Part shown: positions 1 through 10,017 of the stretch, piece by piece
Position numbering within the stretch: the stretch's first letter is position 1
Layout of the letters: every line of letters begins with the position of its first letter
The notes under the pieces: model-generated
Told to the model about the DNA's origin: nothing
What the model saw: only the letters and a program-made list of their open reading frames with translations
Database searches by the model: none
Made by a program: the position numbers and the translations under genes
Assembly: GCA_951213105.1 (NCBI GenBank)
Contig: OX578133.1
Coordinates: 140,020,813 to 140,084,812 of the forward strand
Direction of reading: 5' to 3'
DNA: 64,000 nt
DNA from: Amaurobius ferox
Lineage: Eukaryota > Arthropoda > Arachnida > Araneae > Amaurobiidae

Positions 1-1252
1 TGGAGTCTAGGGCTATCAGATGATGTGAAGCAAAATCCACCAAAAATCTAATTGACAAATTTATAAAGATATTCTAATTATTTACTCATTAAAAATTAAA
101 TAAAACTGTTTTAGGAAGTATTTCTCCCCCTCCAATTTAAGAGCATTTTCCCGATTTTCAAGGACGTTTTCCTAATTTTTAGGGTATTTCGTTATATCTT
201 TAATGTTATTTTTTATAGGTTAATAAATTCTGGGAGTTATAACTATGTATGTGCCATGGAAATAGCATAGTACTCTTTAGACAAATAGAAGATCCTTTTG
301 GGGTGAACTTTGGGAACTTAGGTAATTGCCTCATCTATTCCAATGATATATACTTTATGAGCAAGAACATTTGCAACTCCCCTCCTTCTGTATCATCATT
401 CGTCGACCCAGGGGACATACGTCCTTCTGATCAACAACCCCTGAGATGATATAATTTATATATAGATTTTTGCATAGGAGCCCAATAAGTAATTCCGGAA
501 TTGATGAAATACGGTAATTGAGAAAAGAAAAAAACAGAGAGAAATTTATATTAGATCGGTATATCTGGCAAGACTGCCATACCATTTTGACCGAGAGACA
601 TTCGAACTCCATATGAAATCAACACAGAACTCCCCATCCCCCACCCCCAATTTATTTTTACTTGGCTGTTGAAGATCACTCAAATATGAATAATCTTATT
701 TTTTTTTTCGCCATATCAAAATTCGTTGTCTGGGGAAAGCAATGTGTAGGACCCAGATATTTTTTTATTGCAACTATTAAAATTTTAAATAAATCTATAA
801 TAATAAAGGAAAATGTCTGTCTGTTCATCTGTTTGTGCCGTCTATTGCGAAAAATATAACCATCGTATGGCCCTGAAATTTAGTGCATAGGTACTTCAGG
901 ACACGTGACGATACGTCTCGGCGAGATTCTTTTAAAATTCGAATTAAATTTCAGTTATTTTATATTTTAGCACTATTTTGAGAAATTTTCGCACAAAAAT
1001 AGGTTCCTTAGCGACCAAAAATATTATCAGAGTTTCTATCTTACTTGCGTATAACAAAATAAATAAATAAATAAACTAAAAAGGCTATGAGAGAGCACTT
1101 GGATCGAAAAGAAGGAAAATTATTTGGCGGATTGCGTCAACAGGGGATAACGTTTAAAGGCGATTTGGAAATTAAACTATGTTATAAGGTTGTATGAAAT
1201 GCATTATTTAAATAGCGGGTGCTTACTACGACTCATTCAAGGTAACTCATTC

Positions 1253-1255
<3 letters not shown>
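1..1255. other. AT-rich non-coding DNA, no gene seen
   Basis: Only short ORFs without recognisable domains occur here. A block near 790-960 contains a TGTCTGTCTGTTC stretch followed by text resembling the flanks of common invertebrate interspersed repeats, but I cannot name a family. The stretch around 115-185 (pyrimidine-rich, CTCCCCCTCC) resembles 28150-28280 loosely. Confidence 0.5.
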
Positions 1256-1304
<49 letters not shown>

Positions 1305-1418
1305 TGAAGTAATAATAAAAATAATTAATTCAAGTAATTGTGAAATATTAACATCACCATAGAAGCAAAACCACTGCCATAATATGCCAATAATAGAAAA
1401 AATCATCACCGGCCCAAA

Positions 1419-1547
1419 TTCGAAGATTAAAAAGAATTAAATTCATCTTCAGGTCTGAGTATTTAATACTAATTAACCCAAACAAATGTCTGTTTCAGAT
1501 TAGACAGTAGTACATCACTATAAATGGCCAAACTCAGATTACAGGCA
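1419..1547 (-). ncRNA. Pseudoknot/hammerhead-like RNA motif, copy A
   Basis: On the minus strand, P1 pairs 1547-1541 with 1493-1487 (7 bp, one mismatch). A second helix pairs 1538-1532 (TCTGAGT) with 1460-1454 (ACTCAGA), 7 bp perfect. GAAA abuts the 3' strand of P1 (1496-1493). CTGAAGA (1452-1446) comes one base after the second helix, and CGAA follows at 1422-1419, with AAGAT/ATCTT able to pair between them. The same arrangement with different helix sequences occurs at 5201-5317, 6139-6256 and 51682-51802. Function as a self-cleaving ribozyme is inference. Confidence 0.5.
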
Positions 1548-2045
1548 CCAAAAGATCAAAAAATGAAGATAAGAAACATTAGGAAAATTTGTATTACCAT
1601 GTGGCAGGAACCCTTCTTTTTTCACCACGTGTATATGCGATCAACCTCAACAGTATAATAAATATCTAGAAGCACCGGAATGAACATGGCGAAATACAAC
1701 CTAGGAGGCAGTACGAATGTTCACACAGGCACTTCCAGACCCGTCCAGTGAGTCAGAGCAAGAGATATCACTATTATCCGTATAAGTAAAACATAACATG
1801 AACATGAAGCAAAGATGAAAATTCTTACTAAACAAGTGATTCATAGAAGAAATGGATAAACTAGAATGCCACTATACACTATTATAAGGGCGCTCAAATC
1901 GTAGTTTCAAACTGGCTGAAGTTACAATTTTTTAGCGAAAACAAAATTCAAAACATTAATATTAATGTATCTTATATTCCGATTTCTTTATTTTTCTAAT
2001 TTTTTAATTAATATTTATTTATATAGTTTTTATTTATTTATTTAT

Positions 2046-3209
2046 TTATTTATTTTCGAGTGGAAGTTGATACCCTAAGTTGATAATTTTAATAACGAAT
2101 TTGGAAGGATATACATTATTAGTCGCTGTACTTAATAATTCCTTAAAGTGCGCTAATTTATAATTTTCATCACAAATTTTATTGATTCTAAGAAACTGGT
2201 TTATTATAATATTTTTAAAAACTGATATATGCAAACAAGAGTCAAAATGTTGAATTTTTGATGTATTAACTTTAAAATCTTGTCTTTTATCATACAAGTT
2301 TATAGCCATATTACAATTTTTTAATTTTAAATTTAAATCTAAAAAGTTTGCAACATTCGAGTAATTATTACTTGCATTTAATTGTAAATTATTAGGATAA
2401 AAGTTAAATGCTATAGGGATATTATTAAGGGATACACATAATATGCCATCTAAATATTTAAACATGTGCATATTATGCAAGCTTGGATTAATGTTCTTTT
2501 CATAGAAGAATAAATATAGATTAGTTAACAATGATGAGGCACACCCCCCTTGTGGGATACCAAACTGTTGCTTAAAAAAAGTACCACCATGTTGAATATA
2601 ATCTCGAAGAGAGTGAAATTAAGTATTTTTTTAAAAAGAAAATTTGAATATTTTAGGTTGATATTATATTTTTCAAAAATTCCTAAAATAATTCCATACA
2701 GATCATCTATATCAATATTATTAAACAAATCTTTGAAATCAAAAGTATAAATACTATGAATATTAGTAAGAGTTTTTAATTTCTTAACTAATTCAAAACT
2801 GTTTTTCACAACATGACAATTATCTGAGATCTCATCTGACAAGGATACTTCATTTTATATTTTTAATAATAATTTACCAGCATTAGTAATGCAAGAATTA
2901 TGCCCACTAGTAATAGTTCGAAAAGCAACAGGGGTTTATGAAACTTGGGTACTAAAACTAGATATGGAATGTTTTTACAACTATTTTTTAGATGGATTTG
3001 CTTATATTTGGCTGAAATTCTATTAAATAAGATTTTAAAGTTAGTATTATGTAAATTATAGATTTGATTACTAAGCAAGAGTGACTGGAGGGTACTTATA
3101 CAGTAATATTTACATATGAATGAGCCTTGTCGACATAAGTAATGACAAAATCATTTTGAATTTCTTTAATATCTTTTTTAATTGAACTACGTTTGATTTA
3201 TTAATTTTC

Positions 3210-3284
<75 letters not shown>

Positions 3285-4196
3285 TTAAGCATTGCTCTAT
3301 TAAGACTCTCAAGGGTTTGAAGGCTTCCACAGGAATTTGATATTTATAGATGATTTTATAAATAAACTTATTTAAGTCAAGTATTAAATCTTTAAAAATT
3401 AATTCATGCCTAAATTCAGTAGGTAAACGGTACTTAGTAGCATGAGTGATCTCAGTGTATCATAATTAATAATACTTCAATTTCCCGTAATAACATGCCC
3501 ATGGTGTAAATCAATGTAATCTTTGTATTTATCTAAATGACAGTGGCAGTATGCCTCTTTCTCCAATTCATAATTTTGATTAATATCTATTGATTTGGCT
3601 AGTTGATTATAATTGAAAATATAACGTCCTAGAGGTTTATCATATTTATATGCAATTTTAGGATTTACATGTTTGACTGGAAAGTAATTGGAAACCGATT
3701 TTAAAAAATTATTTATCTTCAGATTATTTAAGACAGAATTAGTAAAATTCAAGGTACAGTATTCGTTTATTTTAATATATTGTTTTGATTCATCATTTAA
3801 ATTTAAGTCCGTGACGTATAAATAAACATTAAGAATTTTACTTCTGGTAATGAGCAAATCATAGAATAAATGTTTAAAATGAATATTATCAAATGCAGTA
3901 GTTATAAAAAGGTTATAAATCATATTTAATTGCTGTTTTTTAATTGCGAAAATCCAGTTCTTACATTGTTTCCAATCAAAAGTAATTTTGAAATTTGCAT
4001 GCTGCTGTAGGATGGCATTTTTTAGATCAGATAATGAGGGCAATTATTTATTATATTTACTTGCTCTTTTAGTTCGTTTTGATTTATTTTTAGAAATGTT
4101 AAAGGAATTATAAATATTATGGTCTTCATTAGGATAATTAAAGGTTATTTTAACAATGTTATGATGATTAAATAATTGATTGAGTCCATATGGAAA
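2046..4196 (-). pseudogene. Reverse transcriptase of PLE-like copy A, broken
   Basis: Read in pieces on the minus strand. The N-terminal part (4196-3477) has one in-frame stop between 4044 and 4046, and ends with a Cys/His patch followed by HGHVITG. A middle part follows around 3476-3290. Near 3130 the text reads FVITYVDKA, an RT0-like motif. Near 2965 it reads LVPKFHKP. Near 2740 is FDFKDLFNNI, the first catalytic Asp region. Near 2545 is GIPQGGCASS, reachable only by changing frame. The active-site motif at 2456-2445 reads YLDG instead of YxDD, so the second catalytic Asp is lost. The C-terminal part carries FLDLNLK and LYDKRQDF, a pairing typical of an invertebrate RT group related to Penelope. 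Several frameshifts plus the (TA)n interruption make it inactive. It would act as an RNA-templated DNA polymerase for its own element. Confidence 0.75.
3213..3279. repeat. (TA)n microsatellite inside copy A
   Basis: Uninterrupted AT dinucleotide run within the RT-coding region of the minus-strand PLE-like copy. Poly-(Tyr-Ile) ORFs across it are artefacts. Confidence 0.95.
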
Positions 4197-4204
4197 AATA
4201 GTTT

Positions 4205-4212
<8 letters not shown>

Positions 4213-4291
<79 letters not shown>
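4213..4291. repeat. (TA)n tract between head-to-head PLE-like copies
   Basis: About 79 bp of TA repeat. The minus-strand copy A starts on its left and the plus-strand copy B on its right, so the two elements diverge from one microsatellite. Confidence 0.95.
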
Positions 4292-4293
<2 letters not shown>

Positions 4294-4295
4294 AT

Positions 4296-4880
4296 TTTCC
4301 TAAACTTCTTCACTTTGTTCTTTTCAATAATTATATTTTTCAAGGAAATAAATTGTACTTACAAGTCTCAGGGGTTCCACAAGGTGGTTGCAGTAGCAGT
4401 ATGTTAACTAACTTATACCTTTATCGTTATGAACAGTCTTTTACTTCAATAGATTATAAAATTTACAGATATGTTGATGATCTAATTTGTTTAGTATATA
4501 CTGAAAGTTATGTCATAGATATAGATTTCTATCCAGATAATTTGGAATTAATTCCTAATGAAGCTACTACTAGTAATAATATTAATTTTTTGGATTTAAA
4601 TCTAATTATTGAACCTACTCATGGAATTGTTACTAATTTATATGATAAAAAAGACTATTTTAATTTTAACATTAATAAAATATTACCATTTAATTTCTAC
4701 AACTCGATTCAAATGTTTAGAAATATTATCCTTAATCAACTTTTTAGAATTTATAGATTATCAGATAAAAAATTTCATGCTAAGCATATAAGTAATCTAA
4801 AAATTACCAGCAAATTATATAAATATCCAGCATATTTAGTAAATGATATTGTTAAAAAGTTTGGATTAGCTGAATATTAA
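4296..4880 (+). pseudogene. Reverse transcriptase C-terminal half, copy B1
   Basis: An open frame of about 195 codons with no start of its own; it runs in from the (TA)n tract. It carries VSGVPQGGCSSSMLTNLYL (primer-grip side), an intact active-site YVDD at 4470-4481, NFLDLNL, and LYDKKDYFNFN, followed by an Asn/Ile-rich C-terminus ending at a TAA. The fingers and the first catalytic Asp are missing, so the fragment cannot polymerise. The open palm and intact YVDD suggest it is younger than copy A, whose motif reads YLDG. Related C-terminal fragments lie at 51004-51319 and 52482-53135. Confidence 0.8.
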
Positions 4881-5200
4881 TGAATTCTCTTCATTGTATC
4901 TTATATTGAGCAGACATCAACATTCTCTTGATTTAATATTACATTGTATTTATACCCCTTAAATATTAGCCTCACAGTTTTCGATTATACGCCCCATTAT
5001 TTTGTACTTACTATAGAATATCATCTTTTATTGCCTTTTCGCATTACTGTTATTTGTTTCACACGATTGGCAACAGTGGATCTCTACTTTCAAACTTTGC
5101 GATTGGCAACACTGGTCTCTATTTTGGGCTCCAATGGTTAGCACATTTACAGTTTTTTTATTCCAGGTATTCTTGTTTCCTTTGTTATTTTTCTATCTTT

Positions 5201-5317
5201 ATGTGTGTTGTCCAAGTTATTAGAGTTTATAGATATTATCTATCTCTAATATCAGAAACACACATTTTGTGTTCATTTTGATTAAATACTTGGACCTGAC
5301 GAAGAGTTTTTTCAAAA
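5201..5317 (+). ncRNA. Pseudoknot/hammerhead-like RNA motif, copy B1
   Basis: P1: 5201-5209 (ATGTGTGTT) pairs with 5257-5265 (AACACACAT), 9 bp perfect. Second helix: 5210-5217 (GTCCAAGT) pairs with 5288-5295 (ACTTGGAC), 8 bp perfect. Inside, 5218-5225 pairs with 5244-5251, and 5229-5234 with 5238-5243, forming a long hairpin. CTGACGA (5296-5302) abuts the second helix. The expected CGAAA reads CAAAA (5313-5317), a CpG-type decay. Strand order is crossing, so P1 and the second helix form a pseudoknot if both exist at once. Confidence 0.55.
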
Positions 5318-5639
5318 TGAACAATTCATTTATTTAGACCTGGTGCTTATCCATGTGTATAGCTTTAATGCTTGGATTTTATTTGTTTTTCAATTATCGA
5401 TTCCGTTCCATTGATATTTGTTGATTATCTTTAGCTTGATGACTAGCAACTTGCATTTTCATTTCATTTGATTGATGATTCTCTATGTAATACTTCTTTT
5501 TATGATGTAGACATTTTTTAAAGTTAGGATTTTTGAGTTGCAACTTCTCTCTATGCTATCATTAGATTTTCAAACTATATATATATATGACATAATGGTT
5601 CTTAACGTTTCGTCTTTAACTATTGATTATCAACAAAGT

Positions 5640-5694
5640 TATTTTTTACAATATTACCATTTAGATATAATTGATTTAATCTATATGGAAAAAG
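5640..5694 (-). other. Short inverted N-terminal RT fragment
   Basis: On the minus strand this stretch resembles the 5' coding start of copy A (about 4196-4135): both read FPY-Gly/Arg-LNQL followed by N-I-V-K. It lies between two plus-strand 3' ends (copies B1 and B2) next to a short (TA)n run. It is a small remnant of another minus-strand copy or of an inversion. Confidence 0.4.
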
Positions 5695-5865
5695 AGTACA
5701 ATTTGATTTAATGTAAAAGTTTCCGAAAAATATTCTATCAGCTGTATTAGTTTTTATATCCAAAATATGTATAGTAATATTTTAAAAACCATGTTTAGCA
5801 AAATGTTTATATTCTATTTTATTAGATGTAGGAAGAAAAGATGTTTATTAGATGTAGTTTGGAAT

Positions 5866-6495
5866 GGTAGATTATACTTAAATCCTCTCCTTAGTATCTT
5901 ATTTTAGCCAGACATCCACTTTCTCTTAAATAAGCATTATCATGTATTTATATGTTCTTACTATTGAATATCACCTTTTATCGTCTTTTCGTATTATTGT
6001 TATTTCTTTCTCACGATTGGCAACAGCAGTTGTCAACTTTTTATTTCTCGAGATTGGCAACATTGGTCTCGGCTCCAATGAATCAGACGTATGAGTGTTT
6101 TTACAGGTATACTTGTTTCCTATTATTTTTCAATCTTTATGCATATTGTCCAAGTTATCAGTGTTTATAGATACAATCTATCACTGATATCAGAAACATG
6201 CATTTTGTGTTCATTTTTATAAAATACTTGGACTTAATAAAGAATTTTTTCGAAATGAACAATTAATTATTAGACCTAGGGCTTGTCCACGTGTAAAGCT
6301 TTCATGCTTGGATTTTATTTTATTTTATCGATTCCTTTCCATTGATGCTTTTTGTTTGGCTTCAGCTTGATGACTAGAGGTTTGTATGTTATTTTCCACT
6401 TGATTGATGATTCTCTGTTTGATGCTTTTATTTGTAAGGCATTCTTTGAGTTGAAACTTCTCTCTATTCTTTCATTGGACTTTCAAACTTTTATT

Positions 6496-6566
<71 letters not shown>
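5866..6566 (+). mobile_element. PLE-like 3' region, copy B2 (tandem to B1)
   Basis: Repeats the 3' region of copy B1 with moderate divergence: start of homology near 5866, GATTGGCAAC repeats near 6015 and 6052, the structured-RNA motif at 6139-6256, and a (TA)n 3' end at about 6499-6566. It contains no RT coding. Head-to-tail tandem copies with truncated upstream units are a recognised Penelope feature (pseudo-LTRs). Confidence 0.6.
6139..6256 (+). ncRNA. Pseudoknot/hammerhead-like RNA motif, copy B2
   Basis: P1: 6139-6147 (ATGCATATT) with 6195-6203 (AACATGCAT), 8 of 9 pairs. Second helix: 6148-6155 (GTCCAAGT) with 6226-6233 (ACTTGGAC). Inner hairpin: 6156-6163 with 6182-6189 and 6167-6172 with 6176-6181. 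Relative to copy B1, two P1 pairs and two inner-hairpin pairs have changed on both strands. The CTGANGA site reads TTAATAA (all transitions) at 6234-6240, while CGAAA (6251-6255) is intact, the reverse of B1's damage. Confidence 0.55.
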
Positions 6567-6569
<3 letters not shown>

Positions 6570-6981
6570 GCATACTTTTTGACTATATACAATCTATAAT
6601 TCATGTATATAAGTCTGTAATTCATGTCTTACTGTGTTTACAATTTATTTTTTTTAGTTTAATTGCATGTCATTTTTCATGATATGCTACATGAGTCTTG
6701 TCAGAAAACATTTAAATTCCAAGGTCATTCCATTTGAATTATAACCTTTAACTTGTAAAAAATATTTTTTATTGTGTCTTACTTTAAATACTACTGAGGA
6801 AACATGTCTTTTGTAATTTAGGTACAATATACACTCTTTCGCAAAAAAAAAATAAGCACCATGAAGAAAGTGACTGTTTTATTGAAATTAAATATGCGTA
6901 TAGCTCATACATAGGTACTAAAATGATTACAAAATCAAGGCCGAAGGTCAATGGTAAGCAATTGCACATTGAATTTTCAAA

Positions 6982-8303
6982 TCAGTAATTGATGAAACCC
7001 CCCTTGGCGGCAATGCATGCTTGCATACATCTAGGTAAGGAGTGATAAAGTTTCCTAATGTCATACAACTGCGATACATACTGCCAGGCATTTCACAATT
7101 GTTGCTCTAGATCTGCTACATTTCGGGGTGCCCGAATCTGGCGGCCCAGCATGTCCCATACATGCTCGATTGGCGAAAGGTCCAACGAAAGGTCTGACCC
7201 TGCAGTCCAAGGAACAGTATCAATAGCACGGGGACAGTCCACAGATATGTGAGCCGTATGTGACGTGGCATTATCTTGTTGGAAAATGGCCTCAGAATGA
7301 TGTGCCATGAAGGGTTAAGCAAACGGCAGCAGGATTTCATCAACATATTGTTGAGCTGTTAAAGTTGTATGCAGGATGACTAGGGCGACCTGCTGTCTTA
7401 AGAAATAGCACCCCACACTATCACACCAGGGGTAATGGCTGTGTGCCTGTTGTTGTTGAGACCCAGACCGTCCGACCTACCAGAAAGGTGTAAGGTAACT
7501 GTTTGGACGGCCGGGAAGTGCCACCCAATTTAGACCGGAACCCAGTGGGGGAGGCATCCACAGGGACCGTACCCTCCTTCCCCTACCACCAACCTCTCGG
7601 AAGGACTTACGGATCCACATGTTTAACGTGATCGTACTCCGCGTGAACACGGCGGCAGTTTTGGCAGTGGCTGGAATCGAACCCGGGCCTACCGAGTGCA
7701 ACTCCAGCGCGCTAACCAATGGGCTACCGCGCCCCGGCTGTGTGCCTGTGTAAAACAAAGGCTGATTGGGACCGCTGACCCTGGCGCCTCCACACACGTA
7801 CCCGATGGTCATCTGCTGAAAGACTGAAGCGTGATTCATCGCTGAACACTATGCGAAGCCAGTCTGCTGGCAGCCATGATGCTCGGCTACGACACCACTC
7901 CAAACGACCCTGTCGATGTTGTGGGGTTATGATGAATAGACGTCTTAAAGGCTGCCGTGAGCGTAACCCCACCGCAGCCAAGTGCCGCGAGATAGTAAAA
8001 GGTACCACGGATGGTATGGAAGAGGCTGTAGCACGTTGGATGGCGAGTAATGATGCCGTTGGGTCAGTTCGGACCCGTCGCACAATCATCCGATCTTGAC
8101 TCGCATTCGTGCACTTTGGCTTTCCAGAGCTTTCATTCCGCCAATGAGTTCCTTGCAGCAACCATTGCTGCCAGCACCTTTGCACAGCAGTGTCCGTTCG
8201 GTATTGCTCGGTAGGATCTGCCAGTTTCACACATCCCGACTATTCGACCACGTTTGAACTCGTCTAATTGCGTATAAGGTCTTCGGCAACGTCGTAACGG
8301 CAT
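6982..8303 (-). pseudogene. Tc1-family transposase (DDE), interrupted
   Basis: The start is taken at Met 8303 (MPLRRCRRPYTQ), the usual place before the paired helix-turn-helix DNA-binding region. A frameshift near 8190-8230 separates it from the frame carrying VRRVRTDPTASLLAIQ and TISRHLAAVGL (second HTH). The first catalytic Asp lies in IVFSDESRFSLSADDHRV near 7815. A SINE (7451-7735) splits the gene next. The second catalytic Asp is in IFQQDNATSHTA near 7270 and the Glu in LSPIEHVWDMLGR near 7170. The gap between these two reads 35 residues and looks slightly expanded by a local LSLDLS repetition. The C-terminus, in another frame, ends KGGFINY at 6982. Cut-and-paste mobility is lost. Confidence 0.85.
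7451..7735 (-). mobile_element. tRNA-derived SINE, family S1, full length
   Basis: Inserted in the Tc1 transposase with a perfect 14-bp target duplication GGCTGTGTGCCTGT (7437-7450 and 7736-7749). On the minus strand it opens GGGGCGCGGTAGCCCATTGG, containing a pol III A box, followed by a B box GGTTCGATTCC near 7680. A tRNA-unrelated body with several G-rich runs follows, and the 3' tail is (CAA)n. An internal pol III promoter and LINE-dependent retrotransposition are inferred from the structure. Relatives: 11251-11314, 40995-41375, 42489-42744 and two tail pieces in 60970-61131. Confidence 0.9.
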
Positions 8304-8547
8304 TATTGGTTGTGTCTCCACGGAACTGCACGCATATAACGAGCAAAGATAAACCGTCCACATTTTTATCCCGTTTTATAGGATGCTAGTTACGTAGTAA
8401 AAACGCGCGCTATGACCGAAGTTAACACTCATTGGCCTTGCAAATTTAATCATTTGCATACTTGGTGTAAAGGAATTTGCATGCGAAATCTCGAGATGAT
8501 CGGATTATTTTTTAGGGGTGCTTCGTTTTTTGTTTCAAAAGAGTGTA

Positions 8548-8861
8548 TGTCTGCACTTTATATTGGTTTCAACTTAGTGAAATCATAGATTCCGTTGTCA
8601 TAAAATTCTAGAGTAAATATATATAATTAAAATGATAAAATGATTTACTTATTCAGAATTATATCTATGATAATTAAATATTTAACTACAATATTTTAAA
8701 TGCTGGTCAATTCGACCCATTTAAGATATGAAAAACTAATATAAATTATAAATGTTTTTATCTAATAAAATATTATTAACATATTTTTAAAAAGTTAGAA
8801 AACCATTCCTCACTCACTCCTTATATTTTCTTCTTTAACAAGTAAGAAAATAATATTTTCT
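8548..8861. other. AT-rich non-coding stretch, nothing seen
   Basis: No coding, RNA or repeat signal recognised by eye. Confidence 0.4.
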
Positions 8862-9144
8862 TAACCATTAAAAGGTAAAAAATTCTGATCGAAAATGCTT
8901 TGCTTTCTTTTTGAAACCTCCACTCTTACTTCATTACAATAGCATGTGTTTTTCTTTGCATGTTCAAGGTTATGCAATGACTGTTTATCTTTAATACCCC
9001 TGAGGGGGTTCAAATTTCCCACCTAGAACTGTAGATTCAGCAATAAAAGTAAATCAAACAGAAGAAAGTAGAATATGAAAAATGACTACTCATCCGTGAC
9101 GATGAATAACATCAAATTAACTACAATAAAGAAATTGTTTCAAA
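8862..9144 (+). repeat. Direct repeat unit, first copy
   Basis: Shares with 10018-10310 an ordered set of segments: a start around TTCTGATC/TTTTGACG, AACCTCCACT, TTAATACCCCTGA, CACCTAGAACTGTAGA, and GACTACTCATCCGT-like text ending in AAATTAACTACAAT. The 9145-9423 SINE sits at its right edge. Confidence 0.65.
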
Positions 9145-9423
9145 GCCGCCCAGGCGGTGAAGTGGATAGCGTCGTCGGCTGCTGTCCGATGGGCTCGGGT
9201 TCGAATCCCGAGTAAGGCATGGTTGTATATCGAGGTAAAGTCAGTGTTCCGCCTACTGGGTCCTCATCTACAATGTGAAGCTGCACCCTCTTTGACCTTC
9301 GTCAGTGATGCTTGTCCGTAATAAACTTTGTTCTCTTGTATTGTTTTGTTTGTTCTTTCCGGAGTCACTGGTCCTGTGTCGGCTATGATTCGATTACAGG
9401 AGGTCATCAGGAACAACAACAAC
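9145..9423 (+). mobile_element. tRNA-derived SINE, family S2, full length
   Basis: Bounded by a perfect 12-bp duplication AATTGTTTCAAA (9133-9144 and 9424-9435). The head begins GCCGCCCAGGCGG. A possible A box lies in GGTGAAGTGGATAGCG, and a canonical B box GGTTCGAATCC sits in a stem (CTCGGG...CCCGAG) near 9195-9215. The body differs from family S1, but the 3' end is again (AAC)n, which suggests both families use the same or similar LINE machinery (inference). Confidence 0.9.
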
Positions 9424-9499
9424 AATTGTTTCAAAAAATGTAACTTCGCGAAAAATAATTTGAAAATGGAAGAATTTTGAGGAATTGGAAATTAGAATA

Positions 9500-9790
9500 A
9501 ATGGGAAGCGAAATAAAGAGAAGAATGAAAATGAAAGACGATCGAATTTGTGACGAATATAACCAAACTAACTGCAATCATTAAATTGTCTCAGAAAAAA
9601 AGAACTTTTTCGTATATCGGAATAATTTAGTAAACGGGAGAATTGGAAAAGTGAAATAGGAAGAGTTGAGAATAGAATTGAAAAACGGGAAAAGCAGAAT
9701 AGTCCGAAAATTTTCTTACCAGTTTAAAAGGTTAAAAATTCTGATCCGAAGCTACTCCTGTACCGACTTTCGCGGCTGTCCGATGCTTCA
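9500..9790 (+). repeat. Partial units of the same direct repeat
   Basis: 9503-9610 matches the tail of the unit (AAGCGAAA-AAAGAGAAG ... AACTGCAATCATTAA); 9718-9790 matches its start (GGTTAAAAATTCTGATCC). Together with 8862-9144 and 10018-10310 this gives three same-orientation, diverged copies within 1.5 kb. Confidence 0.55.
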
Positions 9791-10017
9791 ATTTTCCGCT
9801 ACAGAAGACACACAGGGGACGACACACAACCATTTTTATTTTATTACTTAAAATGAAAAAATATCAAAATTGAAAATAATTCATCGGTTAATAATTTAAC
9901 GTATAAAAACCACATGAACTACTATCAAAGTTTAGGGGAAAGTTCGTATTTTCGTACATAGCGGAAATCAGAACGGAAATCAGAATTAAGAATGGTACTA
10001 AATGGGTGCATATTTCT

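Larger units (their letters stand above)
1256..4212 (-). mobile_element. Penelope-like retroelement, copy A (nearly full length, decayed)
   Basis: Minus-strand element of about 2.9 kb lying between two (TA)n tracts (1256-1300 and 4213-4291). From its 5' end at the right it holds a reverse transcriptase (RT) coding region (about 4196 to 2046), a 3' untranslated region, a structured-RNA motif (1547-1419), and a (TA)n 3' end. A third (TA)n tract (about 3213-3279) interrupts the coding region. I call it Penelope-like because of the RT motif set, the (TA)n junctions, the tandem 5'-truncated relatives nearby and the hammerhead-like motif; hammerhead motifs are known in Penelope-like elements. No GIY-YIG endonuclease was seen, so the family assignment stays tentative. 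Confidence 0.6.
4296..5589 (+). mobile_element. PLE-like retroelement copy B1, 5'-truncated
   Basis: Begins directly after the (TA)n tract inside the RT domain, runs through the RT C-terminus (stop at 4878-4880), then a 3' region of about 700 bp, and ends near 5577-5589 in a short (TA)n run. The 3' region from about 4865 to 5577 is repeated at about 5866-6500, giving a tandem head-to-tail arrangement. It contains a GATTGGCAAC stretch present twice and the structured-RNA motif at 5201-5317. Confidence 0.65.
6832..8545 (-). mobile_element. Tc1-like DNA transposon with SINE insertion
   Basis: Flanked by TA (6830-6831 and 8546-8547). Terminal inverted repeats of about 29 bp: left 6832-6860 begins CACTCTTTCGC and ends AAGCACC; right 8517-8545 begins GGTGCTTCG and ends AAGAGTG. 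Without the 7451-7735 SINE and one copy of its target duplication, the element is about 1.4 kb, normal for Tc1. It encodes one minus-strand transposase, now broken. Confidence 0.9.

Noticed and set aside
790..1060. TGTCTGTCTG stretch as an R2 copy
   Set aside because: Only the short TGTCTG run and a few generic words match; the conserved R2 order is absent.
4176..4295. Tyr-Ile repeat 'proteins' on both strands, also at 6490-6570, 22650-22853 and 48265-48504
   Set aside because: They are translations of (TA)n microsatellites, not coding sequence.
7690..7735. Possible tRNA gene (A and B boxes present); likewise 9145-9215
   Set aside because: Each lies at the head of a retrotransposed unit with target duplications and a (CAA)n tail, and lacks a complete cloverleaf by eye; they are SINE heads.
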